A DNA stretch of 34,205 nucleotides from Lachnospiraceae bacterium (GTDB lineage Bacteria > Bacillota > Clostridia > Lachnospirales > Lachnospiraceae), in NCBI GenBank assembly GCA_024692715.1, contig JAILMH010000006.1:1-34205 (forward strand), written 5' to 3'. Below the pieces are notes generated by a model that was given only the letters and a program-made list of their open reading frames with translations, ran no database searches and was not told the origin of the DNA. The translations under genes were made by a program, and so were the position numbers. Below, one piece after another: positions 1-8,668 of the stretch (its first letter is position 1; every line of letters starts with the position of its first letter).

Positions 1-241
<241 letters not shown>

Positions 242-444
242 GTTTGTCCCGGTCAAAATCTCCACTGACTAATTTGCATTAATCGCGTTTCTTTAACCGA
301 ATTGTTCTTTCTGAATTTTCTTATTCTCTCAAATAGGAATTTTCAGGGTTGCATTGCTGTTTGTTTGTCAAAGTGCTTATGCCTTAAAACTTACTCTTCT
401 TTCTGTTTTTAGGCGTTTTTTGTGCCGCCCTTTCGAGCGGCGCA
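242..444 (-). promoter_or_regulatory. rRNA operon leader with a 5' hairpin and a boxA-like site
   Basis: This is the transcribed leader between the rrn promoter and 16S. It opens with a small stem-loop (GCCGC at 424-428 with GCGGC at 437-441). At about 362-374 the minus strand reads ACTTTGACAAACA, which resembles the boxA antitermination element known from rRNA leaders. I see no open reading frame and no rho-independent terminator. The hairpin is real in the sequence; the boxA assignment is inference. Confidence 0.4.
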
Positions 445-450
445 TTAGAG

Positions 451-479
451 ATAATATCATTCACTTCTACAGAAGTCAA
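451..479 (-). promoter_or_regulatory. rRNA operon promoter
   Basis: The minus strand has TTGACT (474-479), a 17-bp spacer and TATTAT (451-456). The region upstream (480-515) holds A/T tracts in a near-repeat (TTTCAGAAAAAAGTT and TTTCTGAAAAAAGTT) and could act as an UP element. The -10 context TGATATTATC is identical to that of the serine tRNA promoter at 11301-11329, which suggests similar growth-rate control of both stable-RNA units. It lies about 210 bp upstream of 16S, as expected. Confidence 0.8.
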
Positions 480-544
480 CAACTTTTTTCAGAAATCTGA
501 AACTTTTTTCTGAAAGCCTGATTTTACGTGGGCTTGATGACGAT

Positions 545-1165
545 TCACCACACGACATCCTCTATATTGTACATCTTTATCACATCGCCTCTTCCATTTC
601 TGTGGACGATGTAACCATCTCTGATCTCTGCGATGTCAGATTCTCCTTTTATCAACGATGCCGCAAATTTCTGTTCCGGAGGTAATTCCGAGATCTCAGA
701 CTTATTATAATGCTTAAGAATTAAACCAGTTTTTGTGATAGTATGCGCTACACATCCAGCAATATAACAGTACGCATAAGTCATATTCAGCGACTGAAGT
801 TTCTTTAGTTCACGCTTCTTTAGTTCTTCTTCTTCTTTCTTTATCTCTTCCTCAATAATGCCCCTGACTCTCGCCCTGAAAGCCTCCATATCTTCTTCGG
901 TATATGTAACATCGGCGTCCTCACTTAAGCCGGCTTCCTTCTTCATTTCTGCTATGATCCTCTTGTCATTTTCGGAGATGATATCCAGAAGCTTCAGAGC
1001 CTTCATATATTTCTTCGATCTGGGCCTTTTTAAGATCTTCAATATATCCGCATCTGCTGCCTTACCGGGTACGGAAACAGCTTTCGCGACAGCATTCCCG
1101 CTGCATTCCGCCGCTGTTTTTTTATCAGTTGCTGTTTTTTCCTGAAATCTTGATTTAAAATCCAT
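545..1165 (-). CDS. hypothetical protein, charged coiled-coil-like, last gene of the Hsp70/AAA+ cassette
   Basis: A 206-residue protein of no family I recognise. It has an Ala/Lys-rich N-terminus (1-45) and a highly charged helical middle (about 85-125) dominated by runs of Glu and Lys, which probably forms a coiled coil. A compact C-terminal domain (about 125-206) has a Cys-containing segment (YCYIAGC) that is weakly hydrophobic. There is no signal peptide. The start is set by ATG at 1163-1165 with GAGGG six bases upstream; that ribosome binding site lies inside a dispersed palindromic repeat (1171-1217). It is the last gene of the minus-strand cassette that starts at 8510, about 86 bp after its neighbour. 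The gene is likely real because of its codon-like composition and position, but its function is unknown. Confidence 0.75.
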   Translation of the reverse strand: MDFKSRFQEKTATDKKTAAECSGNAVAKAVSVPGKAADADILKILKRPRSKKYMKALKLLDIISENDKRIIAEMKKEAGLSEDADVTYTEEDMEAFRARVRGIIEEEIKKEEEELKKRELKKLQSLNMTYAYCYIAGCVAHTITKTGLILKHYNKSEISELPPEQKFAASLIKGESDIAEIRDGYIVHRNGRGDVIKMYNIEDVVW

Positions 1166-1170
1166 ACTTA

Positions 1171-1217
1171 TCCCTCATCCGTCAGCTCTGCTGACACCTT
1201 CCCCCAGAAGGGGAAGA
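1171..1217. repeat. dispersed palindromic repeat element (two adjacent hairpins)
   Basis: The text begins TCCCTCATCCGTCAGC and contains two back-to-back hairpins: GTCAGC-TCT-GCTGAC (1181-1195) and CTTCCCC-CAGAA-GGGGAAG (about 1198-1216). From memory, this layout (CCCTCATCCGTC, a stem, then CTTCCCC...GGGGAAG) recurs in intergenic regions of many gut Clostridia. I could not check copy number. It sits between two genes of one operon and ends in the Shine-Dalgarno sequence of the 206-residue gene. Confidence 0.65.
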
Positions 1218-1250
1218 GATCTTTATCAATTCATTAGTTACTCCGACACC

Positions 1251-1547
1251 TCACACCACTATCGATACTACAGACACTATAAAGTAGAGAACGGCAAGCT
1301 TTGACGTTATCCCTCCTAAATCCATATAGAAGTTATCTCCACTAACGAGGTACTTAAATGCTACTATGGTCTTTATACCGGTTGCGATAATAAGAGGAAA
1401 AAAGAGCAATTCAATCTCTCCGTTGCTGTTCCAGCAAAAGCAGGCTGCACTCTTTAACAGTCCTATTATTAAAACATTTACAAACACATATACCCAGGAA
1501 GCTACTCCTTGGTCATTAATATGATCATTAATAATATCTGAAATCAT
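1251..1547 (-). CDS. small integral membrane protein, hypothetical
   Basis: A 98-residue protein with three hydrophobic segments likely to span the membrane: about 14-39, 46-69 and 78-98. The last one ends the protein without a cytoplasmic tail. The loop between the first two has an acidic Asn-Gly-Glu turn. The ATG at 1545-1547 follows a perfect AGGAGGG seven bases upstream, so the start is firm. It lies 13 bp downstream of the 475-residue gene in the Hsp70/AAA+ cassette, which implies co-expression. It could be a membrane partner of that protein, which carries one membrane span itself. No family is recognised. Confidence 0.75.
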   Translation of the reverse strand: MISDIINDHINDQGVASWVYVFVNVLIIGLLKSAACFCWNSNGEIELLFFPLIIATGIKTIVAFKYLVSGDNFYMDLGGITSKLAVLYFIVSVVSIVV

Positions 1548-1560
1548 TATCTGTCCCTCC

Positions 1561-2988
1561 TTACTTTTCTATTCTGTCGCCGTTATCGTCTCTAAATACT
1601 ATCTCTTTTGCAAACGGAGCAAATACCGGAAGTCCGGGCTTCTCTGCCTCCACGTTCAGTATCCCTGTCCCGAGATAGACTCTTCCGTATATATCTTTTT
1701 CCTGGTCAGACAGTACAGGTACCGGCACGAAACGGTGGATTGCTTTATCCATATCCGGAAACCAGCCTTCATGATCTGCCTCAATAAAGTCACCGTTTCC
1801 GGGACCAACAAGAAGGAGCGCAATCACTACGAGTATGCGTGCAATTCTGTTTATTATAGTCCTGGTTTTATAACGGGCTGCTTCAAGCTTTTGCTGACTT
1901 CTGATCTCTTTCTGACAGGTATTTAACAGGTCTTTTGCGTCTTTATAGTCACCAAGAGCCTTAAGTTTTTTCTCTGCCTTTTCGTAATCCCCCTTGACAA
2001 CACTCGCTTTCAGAGCTTTAACCGCATCATTGTATTCATCATCTTTCTTCTTATCTTTGAGAGTTCCGATAAGACTCTTTACTTCAGCAGCTCTCGCATC
2101 TGCATCCCTGTATCCTGAAATAGCTTCAAATCCTGACAGAGCACTTTTTACGAGATTAAGATCCGTTTTATTACTCTTTTGATAGTCCTTTTCAGCAGCA
2201 AGATATTTTCTGTAGTTGGCGTTATCATTAATGTATGCAGTAAGCTCCCTGCTCTGAGCATTATCGCCGTAATCTCTTGCACGCCTTAAGTTTGTATTCC
2301 CTGCGAGTTTATTAAAACTCACCACGTTGTCAGTTAAGAATTCCAGTTCCTTTATATCCCTTATCCTGAAATCTACAAAAGCTTTGGCGAGAAATGCTCC
2401 GGGGTTTCTGGGTTCGGCATTTATTATACTGTCAAGCACCCGTGAAGCCTTATCCCATTCATCATAGGTAATATTATCTATCGCCTGGATAAAGAGGTTA
2501 TCGATATTATCTGCACCGTTTACCGACTTAAACCACTGTGCATGTGTAACAGGCTGTGACACGCTTCCCTGAGGCTGAGCGGTCCCGCCAGACGTACTCC
2601 CGCCCTGGGGGTTAGACGCCGACTGGGATGTCACTTCTATCTCCGTTACGTTATCCGCAGCGTTTGATACCCGTTGACCTCTGTTTTTCAGCGTGTCTAT
2701 GTCAGCCTCATTCACGGCTGCAGGAGACGTAAGTATTTCGGGGTCTCTCACTGATTCTTCTGCATTATCCAGCATAATGCCGCTCTCCTGCATTTTCTGC
2801 ATTTCTTCAGCATAGTCCATTGCGGCATCAAATAATTCCTGTTTTTCATCAGCCCCGTCCTCCATATACTGAGGACTGTCCTGGAATTCCGCCATTTTCA
2901 GGCTTATAAGCTCCTTCTTTTCCCGGAAGCTCTTACTCTCCGGAATGCCAAGCTCCCGTAGAAAGGCTGAAAACTCTCTCTCATTCAT
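1561..2988 (-). CDS. helical-repeat (TPR-like) protein with one membrane span
   Basis: A 475-residue protein. Residues 1-95 are acidic and helical. Residues about 115-150 form a Ser/Thr/Gln/Gly-rich linker. Residues about 150-375 are Ala-rich helices with TPR-like spacing (A...L..A..D...A). One hydrophobic stretch at about 378-396 is preceded by Arg-rich residues. The roughly 79-residue tail is rich in aromatic residues and prolines and would lie outside the cytoplasm by the positive-inside rule. The ATG overlaps the stop of the AAA+ gene in an ATGA (2985-2988), with GGAGG inside the upstream gene, so translation is probably coupled. This suggests the protein is made stoichiometrically with the AAA+ protein and may anchor it to the membrane. 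TPR assignment is by pattern only, and the function is unknown. Confidence 0.8.
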   Translation of the reverse strand: MNEREFSAFLRELGIPESKSFREKKELISLKMAEFQDSPQYMEDGADEKQELFDAAMDYAEEMQKMQESGIMLDNAEESVRDPEILTSPAAVNEADIDTLKNRGQRVSNAADNVTEIEVTSQSASNPQGGSTSGGTAQPQGSVSQPVTHAQWFKSVNGADNIDNLFIQAIDNITYDEWDKASRVLDSIINAEPRNPGAFLAKAFVDFRIRDIKELEFLTDNVVSFNKLAGNTNLRRARDYGDNAQSRELTAYINDNANYRKYLAAEKDYQKSNKTDLNLVKSALSGFEAISGYRDADARAAEVKSLIGTLKDKKKDDEYNDAVKALKASVVKGDYEKAEKKLKALGDYKDAKDLLNTCQKEIRSQQKLEAARYKTRTIINRIARILVVIALLLVGPGNGDFIEADHEGWFPDMDKAIHRFVPVPVLSDQEKDIYGRVYLGTGILNVEAEKPGLPVFAPFAKEIVFRDDNGDRIEK

Positions 2989-5900
2989 CTGATATCCTCC
3001 TTGATCACTCTCTGCATAGTATCTTTATCCGGCATCTGTCCTGACAGTGCCATCTCCGCTATTCTCTGCTTTCTCCTTGCGTCTGTTTCCTCCACAAGAT
3101 TCCGGACTCCTCTTGCATTACCGAAGTCCTTTGTCTCTGCTTTCGTGCCCCGTATCCTCTCCGTAATGCTATTCCGGAGCTCATCATCGATCACCATGCC
3201 TTTTTTATGAGCCTGGTAGATAAAGATCTCCGTAAGTTCTTCATCCGTATAGTCTTCAAATATCACTTCATTCTGCTTTGAGAACCTGCTGGATAAGCCC
3301 TGGTTCAGATTCAGGAGCTCGTCTATCTCTTTTTCATAGCCTGCAAATATCACCATCAGGTCATCCCTGTTATCCTCCATGGCCTTCATTATGGTGGTAA
3401 GAGCTTCTTTTCCGTAGTCGTTTTCTCCTCCGGAAGCAAGGGTGTAGGCTTCATCCACGAAAAGGATCCCGCCCATTGCACGGTTAATGACTTCCTGGGT
3501 CTTTGCTGCAGTCTGTCCCACGTACCCTGCTACGAGAGAGCTTCTGTCACACTCTGTCACATCCGGCTTTTTCAGCATACCAAGTAAGTAGTAGATCTTT
3601 CCAAGGGTCCGGGCGATAGTGGTCTTTCCGGTTCCCGCATTTCCTTTGAATAAGAGATGCAGGGTCCCGTGTCCGCCGGTCGACAGCCCCTGCTCCTCTG
3701 CCAGCTTATTAAACTGGGCTTCTCCCACTATCTGATGGACCTTTGCCTTCACGGATGAGAGTCCGGTCATCTGGTCAAGCTCATTTAAGAGGGTTTCAAC
3801 TGTCTCACTATCCTCTGCCGCACTGCCATTTTTTAAGAGCTTTTCCACGTCGGAAACCATAATGGTAAGGCAGTCTTCCTCAGTAAGGCTCCCGGGATCA
3901 GTTTCCGCTATCCTCTCATCCACCATGCGAAGGACCTCATCAAGAGTATTCCTGACCCCTCTCGCATTACCGAAGTCTTTAGCGCTGCTCCGTATCTTTA
4001 AAAGATCTTTTACGGTGCTTTCCGCTCCCTCTTGAAGCTTAAAGCCTCTATCCGCCGTCATCTTCCTAAATATTGAAAGGAGCTCCTCCGGTGAAAAGTC
4101 TTCGAATACTATCTGTTCTGAAATGCGGCTCGTTAGTCCCGGGTTTTTCGAAAGGAATTCATCCATCTCTGCAGTGTAACCTGCGAGGATCACCATGAAT
4201 TTATCCCGTTTGTCCTCCATGAATTTAACGAGCCTGTCTATGGCCTGCTGTCCGTAACCTGTTCCTGACCGGCTCCACTGATAGGCTTCGTCTATAAAGA
4301 GTACGCTCCCCAGTGAATGATTTACCTTTTCCTCCACCTTTTTCTCGGTCTCACCCACAACTGTGCCGATAAAGTCTGCGGCGTCATATTCATTTAATTC
4401 ATCCCCTCTTGGAAGGAGTCCCAGAGCCTTATAGATATATCCTATCTTCCTTGCAACAGTGGTCTTTCCTGTGCCGGGTCCTCCCTTAAATACGAGATGG
4501 AGGTTTTCGATCCTTACTGTGCCGTCAAGACCCATTTCTTTTTTGCGGTTTGCTGCCTTTACCGCATTTACATTTTTATAAACAGCCTCTTTCAGGCTCC
4601 GGAGTCCCTCCAGGGCATCAAGATCTCTAAGAAGGTCATCAAGGTCCTTACTTCCTTCGCTCCTATGATTTAATACCGCTTCCACATCTTCTTTCCGGAT
4701 AATATCGTATTCATTGCCGTCCGGTGTCTTTCCGTTACGGATAAGGTTACTCAGTCTCTCATCCTGGGCGCTCTCCACCAGGGTAACCAGATTCCGGACT
4801 CCCCTTGCATTTCCAAAGTCTGCGACTTTGGACCTCTGGGCGATGAGCTCCTTTATACTGTCCTTTACATCCTTATCAAGATAACGCTTATCGCCTGCTA
4901 TCATCCCCTGGAAGATAGTGAGCATTTCTTCCTCGCTATAATCTTCAAAAATGATATGCTTTCCGATACGGCTTCTGAGTCCCGGGTTCAGATCCAGGAA
5001 TTCATCCATTTCCTTTGTGTAGCCTGCAAAGATCACCATAAGGGATTCCCTGTAATCCTCCATGGCTTTAATAAGAGCCGTAACAGCCTCCGAACCGAAC
5101 TGGTTCTGGGTCATTCCGTAGGCTTCGTCCACAAAGAGAACACCTCCCATGGCTCTATCGATCATAGCCTTTGTTTTCTGGGCAGTCTCTCCTATATACT
5201 GCCCTACAAGGTCTGAGCTGTCACACTCTATCATGCCCTCTTTATTTCCGGGAAGGATGCCGAGAGATACATATATCTCGCCTATTATCCTGGCGACAGT
5301 GGTCTTACCTGTTCCGGGAGCCCCCTTAAATACCATGTGGAGAGACACTGCGTTTCTTTCCCTCTTTGCTCCGGCATTTTCAGCTTCCTCTGCGGTTATC
5401 AGCCTGTCTATCTCCCGGGCCACCTCTGTCTTTACACTTGCTAAACCGGTTAATGAATCCAGCTTTTTTAAGAGCTCCGGGACGCTTGCGCTTACTCCCT
5501 GATTTTCAAAGTCCGCAGCCCGTAAGGTCACCATATCTTCATCACTCACGTCATCCATGAGTTCAAACCTCTCAGCCGCATTCAGCTTTGCAAGGGACAG
5601 CTTCTCGTCAAGAGTATGTCCTCCCCTGAAGGTTGAGAGCTTCATTTCCCTTGGTATCTGCTTACTTACGAGCTTTAAGGCTTCTTCATCAAGGAGCCAG
5701 TTATTACGGTCTGCAATCTTTAGGAAGATATCTGTCATCTGAGTTCCGTCATATGGCTCAATATCTATCTCCATATAGATATCAAGACCTATGTCCGGTT
5801 CTTCCGCAAGGAGGTTTTCCGCGCTTTCCTTTTCTCCTGTAATGATAATACTTATCTTATCTTTATGCTCTTTCAGGAACTTCCGTATCTTCCATGCGAA

Positions 5901-6995
5901 GTCACCGAATTTTCGCTTTTCGTCAGCGACCCTTTCCACATTCTCTATGATAAGGGTCACATCATCCAGGGTATTTAAGGTATCAAGACTCTCTTCAAAG
6001 TCCTTTGCCTCCACGGACACTGCTTCCTCTGCACCCCGTATCCCGAAGTCATAAAGAAGGGAGCCAATGGTAGCCGCAAGGAGGGTTTTCCCGTACCCCT
6101 TTTTCCCGGTAACTAAAAAGCACGTGGATCTCAGCATGTCGTCTTCGAAATTCTCGTTCCAGTCCTGCCTCTCACGCTGCATCTTCATCACGTGGTAAAG
6201 AGTGCTTAATTTTTCCCGTGCTTCCTTCATTCCCACAATATCTTCAAAGCGTTCTTCTATTGAAGGCGGTTCAATCGCACGTTCCTTTGTCTTATTAAAT
6301 TTACTGAATGCCCTGCTTCCCGCCAGCTCTGAAAGGCTTACTGTGGGTATTTGGGTAGAAGCTTTTTTCTGTTTAACCGCTGGCACAGCACTCTTAAGTG
6401 AAATACGTTCTTCCGATGCAGGCTTTTCTTCTGGCACTTCTGAAGCAGCATATAGCTTCCTCTTAATGGATATATCCGGATCGTATGTGGTGTCAAATAA
6501 GCGGTTATAACGGTTTATCTGCCGCTCCGCTTCCTTTTCATTTCCATCCTCTCTTAAAAGTTCAATATAGAGACCATAATAATCTTCATCATTGGAAAAA
6601 TCAGAAAGATACTCCTTTAGATATGAAAGCTGATCTGAAAGCGGTTCATTTTTTAGGCGTGATGTCTCGAACCGGGAAAGCAGCATTATCTCATCAGAAA
6701 GACAGCTTTCCTCCAGGAAATCAGCAAGTCCTGTAAGTGAATCCGCCGCTCCTTCACCTCCGGCTCTTAAAAGCTTAAATAACCCTTCTGCGGCGGTCTC
6801 CTCGGAATGATCCTTTAGTGCACGCCGATAAGCATAAACAGCCTCATCCTTCCGCCCTTTCCTTTCATAGCTCTCAGCTGCAAATATCAGCATGCTTCCG
6901 TCATTTATATTATCTAAGCCCTCTTCATCAGCCCAGTTTATAATGGACTCAAAATCCCCCTGTCTTTTCATCTCCGCAAGTGTTTCTATGTCCAT
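2985..6995 (-). CDS. multi-domain AAA+ ATPase: helical N-terminus plus four AAA+ modules of CbxX/CfxQ/SpoVK type
   Basis: A 1336-residue protein. Residues 1-170 are TPR-like helices, and 180-245 a Lys/Pro-rich linker. Module 0 (about 248-480) has Walker A GKKGYGKT near 295-303 but a degenerate Walker B (LIIEN in place of hhhhDE). Modules 1-3 start near 510, 790 and 1070. Each has GxxGTGKTT (near 557-566, 837-846 and 1117-1126), LF(V/I)DEAY Walker B, an arginine-finger-like GL(R/T/S)SR, and the CbxX/CfxQ signature DFGNARGVRN. Their Walker A codons lie exactly 840 bp apart. Known relatives remodel proteins: RuBisCO activase CbbX, SpoVK, and EccA of type VII secretion, which also pairs an N-terminal TPR with such an AAA+ domain. 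No secretion genes are visible here. The start ATG follows AAGGAGAG, and the gene lies 21 bp after the Hsp70 gene. The substrate is unknown. Confidence 0.95.
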   Translation of the reverse strand: MDIETLAEMKRQGDFESIINWADEEGLDNINDGSMLIFAAESYERKGRKDEAVYAYRRALKDHSEETAAEGLFKLLRAGGEGAADSLTGLADFLEESCLSDEIMLLSRFETSRLKNEPLSDQLSYLKEYLSDFSNDEDYYGLYIELLREDGNEKEAERQINRYNRLFDTTYDPDISIKRKLYAASEVPEEKPASEERISLKSAVPAVKQKKASTQIPTVSLSELAGSRAFSKFNKTKERAIEPPSIEERFEDIVGMKEAREKLSTLYHVMKMQRERQDWNENFEDDMLRSTCFLVTGKKGYGKTLLAATIGSLLYDFGIRGAEEAVSVEAKDFEESLDTLNTLDDVTLIIENVERVADEKRKFGDFAWKIRKFLKEHKDKISIIITGEKESAENLLAEEPDIGLDIYMEIDIEPYDGTQMTDIFLKIADRNNWLLDEEALKLVSKQIPREMKLSTFRGGHTLDEKLSLAKLNAAERFELMDDVSDEDMVTLRAADFENQGVSASVPELLKKLDSLTGLASVKTEVAREIDRLITAEEAENAGAKRERNAVSLHMVFKGAPGTGKTTVARIIGEIYVSLGILPGNKEGMIECDSSDLVGQYIGETAQKTKAMIDRAMGGVLFVDEAYGMTQNQFGSEAVTALIKAMEDYRESLMVIFAGYTKEMDEFLDLNPGLRSRIGKHIIFEDYSEEEMLTIFQGMIAGDKRYLDKDVKDSIKELIAQRSKVADFGNARGVRNLVTLVESAQDERLSNLIRNGKTPDGNEYDIIRKEDVEAVLNHRSEGSKDLDDLLRDLDALEGLRSLKEAVYKNVNAVKAANRKKEMGLDGTVRIENLHLVFKGGPGTGKTTVARKIGYIYKALGLLPRGDELNEYDAADFIGTVVGETEKKVEEKVNHSLGSVLFIDEAYQWSRSGTGYGQQAIDRLVKFMEDKRDKFMVILAGYTAEMDEFLSKNPGLTSRISEQIVFEDFSPEELLSIFRKMTADRGFKLQEGAESTVKDLLKIRSSAKDFGNARGVRNTLDEVLRMVDERIAETDPGSLTEEDCLTIMVSDVEKLLKNGSAAEDSETVETLLNELDQMTGLSSVKAKVHQIVGEAQFNKLAEEQGLSTGGHGTLHLLFKGNAGTGKTTIARTLGKIYYLLGMLKKPDVTECDRSSLVAGYVGQTAAKTQEVINRAMGGILFVDEAYTLASGGENDYGKEALTTIMKAMEDNRDDLMVIFAGYEKEIDELLNLNQGLSSRFSKQNEVIFEDYTDEELTEIFIYQAHKKGMVIDDELRNSITERIRGTKAETKDFGNARGVRNLVEETDARRKQRIAEMALSGQMPDKDTMQRVIKEDIR

Positions 6996-7016
6996 TTATA
7001 CTCTCCTTCTATACGG

Positions 7017-8510
7017 TCAGCTCACACTGTATTCAAGAGTGATCCCCGTCATTACAGCTATATCCTCTGCCGTAAGGTCATTTTCCCGTGGAAGCTCATA
7101 TTCATAACCCCAGTCCGGAACAGACGGTATATCCACGTATATATGCAGAAGCTGATATTCATTTAATTCATAAGTTATATCAACTGCCGTGGCTTCCGCT
7201 ATATTTTCCGGAAGCTCGATATCGAGAACACAGAGCTCTTTCACCATTTCAGGGTTCTCCGACTCTCCTTCAGTCACCGTGAGGGTTATCCTCTCCTGGG
7301 ACTTTACAATGGTCTTTGCCTTCTGTGTGACCTTCACCGGAAGGTTTGAGTTCTTCTCGATAAGGATCTGGTTTTTCCGCTCGTTCTTTGTGGCAAAATA
7401 AAGGAAGCCGATACCGTGAGAATTGGCATCTGTGAAAGCTTTCTTTGTCTCGGTCCCGGATTTTAAGCTCCCAAAAATGGCAGCCCCCATTGCTACAGCC
7501 TCGTCCGGATTCACGTCCTTTGCCGGAGCCTTCCCGGTAAATGCCTCCACATTTTTCTCAATATAGGGTATCCTGCTGGACCCTCCTACGAGGAGCACCG
7601 TATCAAGATCATTTACCGTAAGACCCGCATTCTGCAGAGCCTTATTCATCCTGACCTCTGTACTCCTGTAAAACCTTTTTAATCTGCCTTCGAAGAATTC
7701 CCGGGTGATCTCCACCGAATCCCTGACATCCCCTACCTTTACCGGAACCTTCACGCTCTCTCTTGCGGAAAGCTGGATCTTGCATCTTTCTGCCCTGGTG
7801 TAGAGATCCTGAAGCTCCTCAATATATTCCGGATCCTCCAGATCCAGATCATGATTTTCTCTTAAGTATTCGCAGATATAGTCCACAATGAAGATATCGA
7901 AGAAATGTCCTCCGGCCTTCGCGATACCGTCATTTGAAAGCACTCTTATATCATCGCCATCCACCCTGACTATGCTGACATCGAAGGTTCCGCCGCCCAG
8001 GTCATAGACCATTACATTTCCGTGCTCTATCTTATTCTTTTTGATATAGGAAAGGAGCGCAGCGGTGGGCTCATTAATGGAGCCTATCATATTCACTCCG
8101 GCGATCTTTGCCGCATCCTCAGTTGCCACTCTCTGGGCATTATTAAAATAGGCGGGTACGGTTATTACCACATCTGTGATCTTTTTTCCAGAAAACGCCT
8201 CCGCATCCTGCACCATCTTTTTAATGATGAATCCGGAAATCTGCTCAGGTACATAGGTATTGCCGCTGCTCATCTCGTATTTCACAGCTTTTCCCATGTC
8301 ATTTTTTACGACAGAAACCACATCCTTCGGATGAAGGACCGCATTCTCCTTTGCTATCTCTCCGATAATGATGCTGTCTTTTGATTCTTCATAGAAAACA
8401 GAGGGCGTAGTTCGCTCTCCGTCAGAATTTACGACCACCTGAATATTTCCGTCGTCATCTGTATAGGCTGCGGCGGAATAAGTCGTCCCCAGATCTATCC
8501 CTAAAACCAT
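7017..8510 (-). CDS. Hsp70/DnaK-family ATPase with short C-terminal region
   Basis: A 497-residue Hsp70-type protein. The nucleotide-binding domain carries phosphate loop 1 GIDLGTTYS (4-12), the VPAYFNNAQR segment (118-127), NEPTAA (146-151), the second signature DLGGGTFDVS (170-179) and the third LLVGGSSRIP (306-315), followed by NPDEAVAMGAA (334-344). DnaK is about 610-640 residues. This one keeps only about 130 residues after the ATPase domain, enough for a beta substrate-like domain, and lacks the helical lid and EEVD-type tail. No dnaJ or grpE is adjacent, so it is not the housekeeping chaperone. It is the first gene of the cassette. The SD is weak (GGATG, nine bases from ATG). A TATACT hexamer near 8533-8538 may be the -10, with no convincing -35. 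It probably works with the AAA+ protein encoded 21 bp downstream. Confidence 0.93.
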   Translation of the reverse strand: MVLGIDLGTTYSAAAYTDDDGNIQVVVNSDGERTTPSVFYEESKDSIIIGEIAKENAVLHPKDVVSVVKNDMGKAVKYEMSSGNTYVPEQISGFIIKKMVQDAEAFSGKKITDVVITVPAYFNNAQRVATEDAAKIAGVNMIGSINEPTAALLSYIKKNKIEHGNVMVYDLGGGTFDVSIVRVDGDDIRVLSNDGIAKAGGHFFDIFIVDYICEYLRENHDLDLEDPEYIEELQDLYTRAERCKIQLSARESVKVPVKVGDVRDSVEITREFFEGRLKRFYRSTEVRMNKALQNAGLTVNDLDTVLLVGGSSRIPYIEKNVEAFTGKAPAKDVNPDEAVAMGAAIFGSLKSGTETKKAFTDANSHGIGFLYFATKNERKNQILIEKNSNLPVKVTQKAKTIVKSQERITLTVTEGESENPEMVKELCVLDIELPENIAEATAVDITYELNEYQLLHIYVDIPSVPDWGYEYELPRENDLTAEDIAVMTGITLEYSVS

Positions 8511-8612
8511 ATTTCAGCACATCCTTAATGATTAGTATATGTAGAGTATCAGATATGAATACCCTGTGAATAATATCACAATAATAAGTCCACAGTCAAA
8601 AGGCAGTTAACA

Positions 8613-8643
8613 GGGTGTCAGAGAGCCTTCCTCACTGACACCC
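8613..8643. other. strong hairpin, possible decayed terminator
   Basis: A 9-bp perfect stem (GGGTGTCAG with CTGACACCC) has three more pairs above an A/A mismatch and a short loop. It sits between the Hsp70 start and the 3' end of the broken gene at 8669. On the minus strand it could once have terminated that gene, but no U run follows directly (the next bases are TGTTAACTGCC). The rest of 8511-8668 is AT-rich 5' region of the Hsp70 gene. Confidence 0.5.
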
Positions 8644-8668
8644 CCGATCAACTCCTTATTCAGATTTC

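Noticed and set aside
424-441. Terminator in the rRNA leader
   Set aside because: On the transcribed strand the hairpin is followed by A-rich, not T-rich, sequence.
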